Shown here piece by piece: positions 1 to 6,722 of a DNA stretch of 8,758 bases. The position numbers and the translations under genes are program-made. Origin of the DNA: Promethearchaeota archaeon. Lineage in GTDB: Archaea > Asgardarchaeota > Lokiarchaeia > Sigyniarchaeales > SOKP01. Every line of letters begins with the position of its first letter. Positions within the stretch are counted from its first letter, which is position 1. The notes beneath the pieces were generated by a model. It was not told the origin of the DNA, ran no database searches, and saw only the letters and a list, made by a program, of their open reading frames with translations. Where the stretch lies: the NCBI GenBank assembly GCA_030605895.1, contig JAUWHL010000200.1, positions 1-8,758 of the forward strand, given 5' to 3'.

Positions 1-1
1 A

Positions 2-3000
2 GAATGGTATCAAGCAAGCGGAGCTCCCAATCAATATGATTTTTGGTTTGATAATTTGATTGCTCATAAAGAAAGTGGTGCATTATTAGAAGCCAATAGA
101 AGTTATTCTATTCCTGAATCGCACGTATATATTCCAGAAACGAAAAGAGCTAATATATTAGTAAGAGCTCTTGATGTTCATGGAAATCTGATTCCTAGTG
201 TAAATATAACGATGTATAATAAGAGTGCCATTATTAAAACTGATTTTGCAAATGTTAATGGAACTGTAACCTTTACGAATGTATCACTTGGGGATTACAA
301 TTTCACAGTCACGATAACATCTGATATTGGAGATCATGAAAGAATAGTAAATACTACTTCAACGGATATTACAATAGAAAAAGTTTATCAAGAGATTAAT
401 TTAACTTGCGAAATGAGTAAAAATACCTTTAATATCATAGATGTAGATGGAAAACCGCTTGAATCTGGGTGGATTATAGTGGGTAATAGTACAGGTGATA
501 CACAGGTTCAAAATTGTACGATTGATAGTTCCGGAGAAGCAATATTCCAGTGGTTAAATATCACGCCTTATCAATATAATTATACTATATATTATCAAGA
601 TAATAATTACAATCCGAGTATTATATGGCTAGACAAAGGAGATATTACAACGCGAGATTCAAAAATCCAAGTTGGTGTGAATATGACAACAGTAAATTTC
701 ACCGTTTTTGCCGATCAGTTTATGACGGAAATAATACCTGGAGCAAAATTAAATATATCCACCCAAAATAATCCATATAATGTAGTGAACCTAACAACGG
801 ATGAAAATGGGAAGGCAACATTAAGATGGTTAAACTCGTCTTCGGTTGGAATTTTGGGCAATTACACCATAAGAATTGATTTCTATGGACCAAGACCATT
901 TAATATGACTAGAACTGATTGGCCACCAACATTATTTGAATTAAGCTTTAATGTAACCTCTGAAGATGCTTATATCCTAAGAGCTAATCTTAATCTAGAA
1001 GACTACCAAACTGAAATATTGTCTTTAAATCCTAATGATAACATTGAAGTTTTATGGGGGTCACGATTGAAAATAAGAGCTCTACTGAATGTAACTAAAG
1101 CGGTAGGTGCGCCATCATATTTAGGTCCTGCTTATGCCGATAATATGGAATATGAGATATACGATGGAGTATTACTCGTCGATTCAGGCATAATGCCAAT
1201 AGATCAGGATTACCTAGGAAGACACTATGCGTATATTGACACAAACGAGTTAGAAACTGATGCTAACTATTTAATATCTATTTCAGCATATAAATCAGGA
1301 TATATAATCCCTTCTGATTTATATCTCACATTAAATATTCTTAATCACGAATTAGAATTAAATCAATCTCAAAACGACGATTCAGCTAAAGCAGATTACT
1401 GGGGTCATAATGTAGATATGTCAGTGAAGCCGTACGGTAAATATACTGAAAGTTTTTTGATTGATGTAGACATCTTTAAAGATGATAATCATAACTTTGA
1501 ATTTTCAATCCCGGATGTCAATAACGAATGGAATTTATCCAAAATAGTATTTAATGTGTCCAATATCGCATTTGATGTTCCCGCAGCTGATATAGAAATT
1601 AATATTACAGACCCATATGATAATAAGCATACATGGACCGAAGACAATGGTTCCTCTTATTATGTAAATCAATATGAACCAAGTGGAATGTTTTACGATT
1701 TAGCTATCGACTTAAATGGAAAGAGCCCTACGAAAGACAATAAGTTCAATTTTAAAATAGAAGGTACTTTTACAGGAACTGTTACTGTTTTAGCAGAAGC
1801 TTATTTTATTAGAGATTTTATATCTGTACAATACACAAGATTTAACGTTTCTGAATCAATTAACATTTTTTCAGATGATAATGGATGGGTAATTAAAAAT
1901 ATTACATTCGAACTTACAAATTGCTATAATCCATCTACATGGACTAAAATTGATCCAAAAAATATAGCAAACTTGAATATAACTACAAATGAAAACATAA
2001 CATATATCCTAGATTCTGGAACCGTTGGAGAAGGAAAATTGACTATTTCAGATCGATTAATATATCCTCTGGATCATCAATTCTTATTTATAATCGATAA
2101 TAAAACTAACATAGTCTTTGACGTGAAAATTAAAGTAGAATATATTCAAGAATTTTATAGGAATCAATATTTTGAAACGCTAAATTTATCAAAAACGGAA
2201 GTTGGTTTTACAAACGGAGGCACATTTCAAATGGAACTTGTTGATGGAGATTGGCTTGATAGTGGTGCGTTATTAAAAATCGCTGATTTAAATTCTAGTT
2301 CAGTACTAGTTTATCCATCAGATGTAGCATTAAGATTAATAGTTGATGGATATAATCGTGCTATTGGAAACGAACAATCGGTAGGAGACGGATCTCTTTC
2401 ACTGGATTTTCTAAATAAGGATACAAATTATTCAGCATATCTTACATCAAGTCAAAGTATAACATGTACTATTTCGTTGGTAGTGAGTTATACAAAAACA
2501 TACTCTTATGAAACTACTGGATCTGTCTCTTATCTTATAAGAGAAGCCCCAGATATATATGGTACTGTTCAATATGACGAGGATTTAAAAATTTACCAAC
2601 AAACTGTGGATACTTCTGTATTAAATGTAGGCACATATACTATACGGTTCACCATTTCTAAGGATTATTATAGCTCAGCATTAAAAGATTTAAGCTTGAT
2701 TGTACTAAGTCGACCTACATTAATTAATAGCTCAGCTGATTTCATTAGAAAAGTAGAACAATCTTATGCTATGGAAGAAAAAACTTTTAAAATTTCGTTT
2801 ACTGATTATTTTCTTGGCATCCCTCTAACGAATTTAGAGATTCAATCTTACTTATGGGAGAGATATGATGATCTAGGTCAAGTTAATGAAACAGGAAGCG
2901 GTACTCTCTATTATGAATCGGGATATTACATTTTAGATCCTAATACTGAGTACTTTAAACTTGGAGAACATTTAATATTAGTTACATTTGATAAGGATAA

Positions 3001-4132
3001 TTACGATCTTAAGAATGCTATGATTTCACTAACGATAGTTGATCGTCCAACATTGATTAACGGAACATCGCAACTTGAAACAGTTCAAGCCACAAGATAT
3101 GCAGGATTTGAATATAATTTCACTTATTCTTATGTAGATGTAATAAGTAATAATGACATTATAAATCTTAGTAAAGAATCTTACACTTGGAAAAAATATG
3201 ACAGTCAAGACCAAGTTATTGATAGTGGTCAAGGTACTTTGAGATTTAATAATAATAGCCGACTTTACGAATTGGATTTTGATTCTGAAACTAAAGAACC
3301 TGGAAAGTATGAATTATCTGTAATATTGGACAAGGAAAATTACACAATTCAATCTTCATTGATCATATTGAATATTATTGAAAGACCTATTGATTATGTT
3401 TTAGATGCAACTAATTTTATAGTGGATTTAATAAAAGTAGTTCAAGGAGATTATATAGTATTTTCATTAAATTTATCTGATCCAACAGATAATAATATTG
3501 CTTTAACAGGAGCTAATGTTACTATAAGGATTGGTGAAAATGAATATAAAAATATCGAAGAAATTGAAAATGGTGTCTATCAATTAACAGTCTCAACTAA
3601 AGACAAGGAAGCTTTCTTTACATCATTAACTTTAACAGGTCAAATTACTATCGAAAAAGATAATTATGAGACAGTAACAATTCCGTTAACAATTACGATT
3701 GGAATGACTGAAATATTTCCAGGAGTTCCTATGTTCTATTTCCTAATGATTGTAGGATCGATTGTAGCTATTGCAGGCAGTCTTGCTACTTACAGAATAG
3801 TTCAACAACGTAGAATCCCTACATTTGTCAAAAAGGCGAAGACAATGAAGAAAAGCATTAAAGGCAATAAGACAATTTCAGACGATGTCTTATATCCACT
3901 AAAAGAAGAATTCATTGTAAAGAAAATAGGCGATAAATGGGAATTACTTGGATTGTCTTTGAGGGACATTTTAGGAATCAAAATTAAGAAGAAAAAGACT
4001 CTACCGGAAGTAAAAGAACCCAAAGCAAAAAAACCTAAGAAAAAAGAAACTGAGATAAAGGAACCTGAAATTAAGGAACCTGAAATTAAAGAACCTGAAA
4101 CAAAAGAAGAATTTAAAGGAGGTGCTGACTAA
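2..4132 (+). CDS. Giant multi-domain Ig-like surface protein with C-terminal membrane anchor (5'-partial)
   Basis: The frame is open to the left edge. The first candidate initiator is a TTG at 56 with no SD, and sensible protein (EWYQASGAPNQYDFW...) lies before it, so the true start is outside. Visible are 1376 residues. From about 130 to 900 there are at least three carboxypeptidase-regulatory/Cna-B-like beta-sandwiches (pattern: hydrophobic strand, D-x-x-G, ...G-x-x-x-F/L-x-W/N, ...Y-x-x-T/I). Less clear beta-rich segments follow, then three tandem modules of about 111-113 residues from 2711. One transmembrane helix (about 3731-3793) precedes a basic stop-transfer stretch and a cytosolic Lys/Glu tail. 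About 43 N-x-S/T sequons lie before the helix and only one after, which fits an N-glycosylated exterior. There is no catalytic motif. I infer a cell-surface adhesin, receptor or S-layer-associated protein; the ligand is unknown. The gene is translationally coupled to the longin-like gene downstream. Membrane topology is well supported, function is not. Confidence 0.88.
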   Translation, partial: EWYQASGAPNQYDFWFDNLIAHKESGALLEANRSYSIPESHVYIPETKRANILVRALDVHGNLIPSVNITMYNKSAIIKTDFANVNGTVTFTNVSLGDYNFTVTITSDIGDHERIVNTTSTDITIEKVYQEINLTCEMSKNTFNIIDVDGKPLESGWIIVGNSTGDTQVQNCTIDSSGEAIFQWLNITPYQYNYTIYYQDNNYNPSIIWLDKGDITTRDSKIQVGVNMTTVNFTVFADQFMTEIIPGAKLNISTQNNPYNVVNLTTDENGKATLRWLNSSSVGILGNYTIRIDFYGPRPFNMTRTDWPPTLFELSFNVTSEDAYILRANLNLEDYQTEILSLNPNDNIEVLWGSRLKIRALLNVTKAVGAPSYLGPAYADNMEYEIYDGVLLVDSGIMPIDQDYLGRHYAYIDTNELETDANYLISISAYKSGYIIPSDLYLTLNILNHELELNQSQNDDSAKADYWGHNVDMSVKPYGKYTESFLIDVDIFKDDNHNFEFSIPDVNNEWNLSKIVFNVSNIAFDVPAADIEINITDPYDNKHTWTEDNGSSYYVNQYEPSGMFYDLAIDLNGKSPTKDNKFNFKIEGTFTGTVTVLAEAYFIRDFISVQYTRFNVSESINIFSDDNGWVIKNITFELTNCYNPSTWTKIDPKNIANLNITTNENITYILDSGTVGEGKLTISDRLIYPLDHQFLFIIDNKTNIVFDVKIKVEYIQEFYRNQYFETLNLSKTEVGFTNGGTFQMELVDGDWLDSGALLKIADLNSSSVLVYPSDVALRLIVDGYNRAIGNEQSVGDGSLSLDFLNKDTNYSAYLTSSQSITCTISLVVSYTKTYSYETTGSVSYLIREAPDIYGTVQYDEDLKIYQQTVDTSVLNVGTYTIRFTISKDYYSSALKDLSLIVLSRPTLINSSADFIRKVEQSYAMEEKTFKISFTDYFLGIPLTNLEIQSYLWERYDDLGQVNETGSGTLYYESGYYILDPNTEYFKLGEHLILVTFDKDNYDLKNAMISLTIVDRPTLINGTSQLETVQATRYAGFEYNFTYSYVDVISNNDIINLSKESYTWKKYDSQDQVIDSGQGTLRFNNNSRLYELDFDSETKEPGKYELSVILDKENYTIQSSLIILNIIERPIDYVLDATNFIVDLIKVVQGDYIVFSLNLSDPTDNNIALTGANVTIRIGENEYKNIEEIENGVYQLTVSTKDKEAFFTSLTLTGQITIEKDNYETVTIPLTITIGMTEIFPGVPMFYFLMIVGSIVAIAGSLATYRIVQQRRIPTFVKKAKTMKKSIKGNKTISDDVLYPLKEEFIVKKIGDKWELLGLSLRDILGIKIKKKKTLPEVKEPKAKKPKKKETEIKEPEIKEPEIKEPETKEEFKGGAD
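2711..3703 (+). repeat. Tandem Ig-like protein modules with RPT-LIN linkers
   Basis: Three consecutive modules of the surface protein begin with the related linkers RPTLINSS (Arg codon at 2711), RPTLINGT (3044) and RPIDYV (3383), spaced 333 and 339 bases apart. Each module is preceded or closed by the same strand pair, a K-D/E-x-Y motif followed by alternating hydrophobic residues: KDYY, KDNY, KENY, KDNY. The first two modules also share a W-x-K/R-Y-D-x-x-x-Q-V strand and a G-x-G-T-L turn. The similarity is at protein level; the DNA has diverged, so these are old duplications. The fold is inferred to be an Ig-like or bacterial-Ig-like beta-sandwich stalk. Confidence 0.75.
4052..4111 (+). repeat. 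15-base tandem repeat coding for E-I-K-E-P in the cytosolic tail
   Basis: Four units start at 4052, 4067, 4082 and 4097 and encode EIKEP, EIKEP, EIKEP and a degenerate ETKEE. Codons vary between units (gag/gaa, ata/att, aag/aaa). The repeat follows a Lys/Pro-rich stretch and forms the end of the surface protein's intracellular tail. Its charge suggests an extended, disordered segment. Confidence 0.8.
4118..4124 (+). promoter_or_regulatory. Strong Shine-Dalgarno site (GGAGGTG) for the longin-like gene
   Basis: A full SD core sits inside the last codons of the surface-protein gene, 7 bases before the ATG at 4132. With the one-base stop/start overlap (TAATG) it fixes the start of the downstream gene and implies coupled translation from one mRNA. 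Confidence 0.9.
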
Positions 4133-5259
4133 TGCCTGTTGGATTAGCAATAATGAGATGGGATGAAAGAGTTGGAACTGAAATCCTTGCGAATTATCCT
4201 GAAGAGATAAATATTACTGATAAAACATTAATGCAAGTGTATAGCACTCATGAATATAGCGGAGAATCTGGAATGATCAGTTTAATGGTTGGGTCATTGA
4301 ACATTGCCTCTTATTATACGGGACCTGAGAAAGGGTTTTATATCCTGTTACTTTTGAGTTTAGATGATGACCCAGATGCTTATGAAGGAGGATTAATTGA
4401 CATATCTCGAATTATTCTTCAAAATATCGTAGATGATGCCTATGTACCAATGATCCCTGATCTTTTTAGAAGATTATCTGTTTATCCCACACTCAATAAC
4501 GAACAGCGGCTTGCGATTACATATCAAGATGAGATTAAACGATTGATAATTAACCGTTTAAGAGATGAAGGCGTAGTTTCTAAATCAGAATTGATGGTAT
4601 GGCTAAAAGATCAATATAAACAAGGTTTTGTCGATTTAGAAGGTGTATTAACTGAATTAATTAAGCGAGAAATTGTAAAAGAAACCTCAGTAAAAGGTAT
4701 GCCATCAGAATTAATCTTTTTAATTCAAGATGTCGTGGCAATGAGAATACCTCCTGTTAAAATTTACGGTGATCCTTCTAATCGCGGTTTACCTTCTCAA
4801 CTTGAAGAAGATTATAAGGTAGAAGTAAAGAAATATTTTCAAAACTATCGTCCATCAGAAGGAGACAATCTTAGGATTATAGATATATTAATTAATCCAC
4901 AAGTGTATGAAACATTACGATTACTAAGAACAGCAATAGTTACTAAAAATGATCTCGAGAAGTTAAAAAAGAAAGGCGTAGATGACTTAGATAATGTGTT
5001 AAAGATGCTTTGGGATACTCAAATGATTCAAGTATTTCAAGATGAAAGAAATAATGAATACTATGCACTACTTTCAGACTTTTATTTGGATCTAGTATTT
5101 CCAAAATATCTACTAAACACCATTAAAAAGGTATACGAACAAAAATCAAAAGCAAACCAAGTTTTAACTGAATATTTAACTGTACTAGAAAATTCTTATA
5201 CTGAAATTAAAGCAGCAGCTAAAGCGGAAGCAAAAGCTATAGCTAAAGCTGAAGGTTAA
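4132..5259 (+). CDS. Longin-like domain / tandem winged-helix protein
   Basis: This is a 375-residue soluble protein without signal peptide or membrane helix. Residues 1-110 look like a longin/roadblock-type alpha-beta domain: a strand (GLAIMRWDERVGTEIL), a helix from TLMQVYSTHEYSGE, central strands MISLMVG, NIASYYTG and FYILLLLSL, and a closing helix ISRIILQNI. Residues 130-200 form a winged helix (helix RLIINRLRDEGVV, SKSELMVWLKD, recognition-type helix DLEGVLTELIKREIV, wing to LIFLI). A second winged helix covers about 255-325 (LRLLRTAIVTKNDLEKL ... VLKMLWDTQMIQVF ... EYYALL). The tail ends in an Ala/Lys/Glu-rich helix (AAAKAEAKAIAKAEG). The gene starts at the stop of the surface-protein gene, with SD GGAGGTG. 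Longin folds often bind small GTPases and winged helices bind DNA or proteins, so an adaptor or regulator for the membrane partner is inferred. Domain calls were made by eye; the exact family is uncertain. Confidence 0.88.
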   Translation: MPVGLAIMRWDERVGTEILANYPEEINITDKTLMQVYSTHEYSGESGMISLMVGSLNIASYYTGPEKGFYILLLLSLDDDPDAYEGGLIDISRIILQNIVDDAYVPMIPDLFRRLSVYPTLNNEQRLAITYQDEIKRLIINRLRDEGVVSKSELMVWLKDQYKQGFVDLEGVLTELIKREIVKETSVKGMPSELIFLIQDVVAMRIPPVKIYGDPSNRGLPSQLEEDYKVEVKKYFQNYRPSEGDNLRIIDILINPQVYETLRLLRTAIVTKNDLEKLKKKGVDDLDNVLKMLWDTQMIQVFQDERNNEYYALLSDFYLDLVFPKYLLNTIKKVYEQKSKANQVLTEYLTVLENSYTEIKAAAKAEAKAIAKAEG

Positions 5260-5270
5260 TCCAAATTAGA

Positions 5271-5293
5271 TTTTTTTTTACTTATTTTTTTTT
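5271..5293 (+). terminator. Double oligo-T transcription stop after the surface-protein/longin operon
   Basis: Two runs of nine T (5271-5279 and 5285-5293) begin 12 bases after the stop codon. Oligo-T in the non-template strand without a hairpin is the usual archaeal termination signal. It suggests that the RuBisCO-like gene is a separate transcription unit. Confidence 0.7.
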
Positions 5294-5331
5294 AATACTA
5301 AAATTTTTCAATTCTCAAAGATAATTTCTTA

Positions 5332-5346
5332 ATAAAATTATAATAA
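5332..5346 (+). promoter_or_regulatory. Candidate TATA-box region for the RuBisCO-like gene
   Basis: An A/T-only stretch (ataaaattataataa) lies about 25-38 bases before the ATG at 5370, after the oligo-T stop of the previous operon. The position suits an archaeal TATA element with a very short leader. The surroundings are equally AT-rich, so the exact box is a guess. Confidence 0.3.
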
Positions 5347-5360
5347 TTTTAAAACTCAAA

Positions 5361-5365
5361 GTGAT
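5361..5365 (+). promoter_or_regulatory. Probable Shine-Dalgarno site (GTGAT) that decides the RuBisCO-like gene start
   Basis: GTGAT matches the downstream part of the archaeal SD (GGAGGTGATC) and lies four bases before the ATG at 5370. The GTG at 5361 is in frame and could be read as a start codon, but it fits better as part of the ribosome-binding site. Confidence 0.55.
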
Positions 5366-5369
5366 TAGA

Positions 5370-6698
5370 ATGGAAGGAGAATTTCCATCTTGTGAACAAT
5401 ATTTTGATGTACCTGAGGCAGTTGGTTTAGATGGTATTGATTTAGAAAAATATATCATCGCAAGCTACATCATTAAACGACCTAAAGGGCAAAATGTTAA
5501 CTATTTATCTAGATTTGCAGCAATTGAACAATCAACAGGAACTTGGGTAAGAGTACCTGCTGAAACCGCAGAAGTTAGGAAACATCATGTAGCACGTGTC
5601 CTTGGAGTTTATGAACTTCCAATGTATGAGTATGTTATTCCCAAAGACGTGAAGGAAAGGACTTATTTCGTACAAATCGGGTTTCCTATTGTAAATATTA
5701 AGGGAATGGGTATTCCTATGTTATTTACTACCGTGATCGGAAATATAAGCATAACTCATGGACTGAAATTGGTAGATCTAGCATTTCCTAAGGCTTGGTT
5801 GGAGGATTTTAAAGGACCTAAATTCGGAATTGATGGAATTAGAAAACTTATGAACATTCCTGAACGTCCACTGTTGAATAATATGGTTAAACCTTGTACT
5901 GGACATACAGCAGATGTTGCCGCAGATTTAGTATATAAAGCTGCTGTCGGAGGATGTGATGTAGTAAAGGATGATGAGTTAATTTCAAATCCGTCTTTTA
6001 ATAGACTTGAAGAAAGAATTGTTAAAGTTATGGAAGCTGTTGATAAAGCTAATTCTGAGAAAGGTGAAAAAACATTATATACTATTAATATTACGTCTAA
6101 ATTTCCAGATATATTTGAACACGCAGATAAAATGATCGAATTAGGAGCTAATGCATTAATGATAAATTATTTAGCTACTGGTTTCGAAGCATTAAGACAA
6201 ATAGCAGAGGATCCTTCAATAAAAGTACCAATTCTGGGCCATATGGATTTCGGTGGCACTTATTTTGGAGGGATATGGACTGGAATGACAAGTATGTTAA
6301 CGTTTGCCAAGTTACCACGAATTTGTGGAGCAGATACTGTAGTCATTCCTGCACCATATGGAAAAGCGGAAATACTAGATGAAAGGTATGAGCAAAATCT
6401 TAAAGCTCTTCGATATCCATTTCAACATATTAAACCAACACTACCGATGCCTAGTGGAGGAATAACGCAAGGGATGGTTGAGAAATGTATGAAAGAAGCG
6501 GGGAAAGATATACTTATTGGGAGCGGTGGCGGTATTCATAGTCATCCTGATGGACCAATAGCTGGAGCTAAAGCCTTTAGACAAGCAATAGATGCTGTTA
6601 TGGAAGGGAAGAATGTAAGAGATGTTGCTAAAGAGAAAAAAGAATTGGGAGTAGCTCTTGGTGTATGGGGTACTGGAAAAACACAATTAATAGAATAA
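5370..6698 (+). CDS. RuBisCO-like protein (form IV type, large-subunit superfamily)
   Basis: This 442-residue protein (from the ATG at 5370) spans the whole RuBisCO large-subunit fold: the N-terminal domain with A-A-I-E-Q-S-T-G-T-W (E53, T58, W59), then the TIM barrel. Against form I numbering it keeps N123 (N125 here), K175 (K174, in VKPCTG), the carbamate/metal triad K201-D203-E204 (K200, D202, E203 in GGCDVVKDDE), H294 (H291), loop-6 K334 (K332 in PYGKAE), S379 (S362 in PSGG) and the phosphate-binding GGG (386-388). It lacks K177 (Cys), R295 (Met) and H327 (Val), and the loop-6 K-L-E-G motif is altered. Loss of these residues argues against CO2 fixation and for a form IV RuBisCO-like enzyme doing an enolisation, isomerisation or decarboxylation on a sugar-phosphate-like substrate. 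The substrate is not known. No methionine-salvage or AMP-pathway gene lies beside it. Transcription is probably monocistronic, between oligo-T stops. Confidence 0.93.
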   Translation: MEGEFPSCEQYFDVPEAVGLDGIDLEKYIIASYIIKRPKGQNVNYLSRFAAIEQSTGTWVRVPAETAEVRKHHVARVLGVYELPMYEYVIPKDVKERTYFVQIGFPIVNIKGMGIPMLFTTVIGNISITHGLKLVDLAFPKAWLEDFKGPKFGIDGIRKLMNIPERPLLNNMVKPCTGHTADVAADLVYKAAVGGCDVVKDDELISNPSFNRLEERIVKVMEAVDKANSEKGEKTLYTINITSKFPDIFEHADKMIELGANALMINYLATGFEALRQIAEDPSIKVPILGHMDFGGTYFGGIWTGMTSMLTFAKLPRICGADTVVIPAPYGKAEILDERYEQNLKALRYPFQHIKPTLPMPSGGITQGMVEKCMKEAGKDILIGSGGGIHSHPDGPIAGAKAFRQAIDAVMEGKNVRDVAKEKKELGVALGVWGTGKTQLIE

Positions 6699-6704
6699 TT
6701 AAAA

Positions 6705-6722
6705 TTTTTTTTATTTTATTTT
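6705..6722 (+). terminator. Oligo-T stop after the RuBisCO-like gene
   Basis: Eight T (6705-6712) followed by a further T-rich stretch begin six bases after the stop codon. The signal overlaps the last codons of the convergent HEAT/LRR gene, so the two transcripts probably overlap at their 3' ends. The minus strand has only four- and five-base T runs here, so the stop for the opposite gene is less clear. Confidence 0.6.

Noticed and set aside
56..58. TTG as the start of the surface protein
   Set aside because: The frame is open from base 2, has no SD before 56, and the upstream codons encode plausible protein, so the gene enters from outside the window.
3029..3232. Minus-strand open frame of 67 codons
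   Set aside because: It lies inside the repeat modules of the surface protein, has no RBS and no recognisable protein features; it is an antisense shadow.
3802..4023. Minus-strand open frame of 73 codons
   Set aside because: It is antisense to the Lys-rich cytosolic tail; its Phe/Leu-rich product simply mirrors AAA/AAG codons on the other strand.
6441..6686. Minus-strand open frame of 81 codons
   Set aside because: It is antisense to the conserved C-terminal barrel of the RuBisCO-like protein, with no independent coding evidence.
5370..6698. Interpretation as a true CO2-fixing RuBisCO (form III)
   Set aside because: Positions equivalent to K177, R295 and H327 are replaced and the loop-6 motif is altered, despite the intact Lys/Asp/Glu triad.
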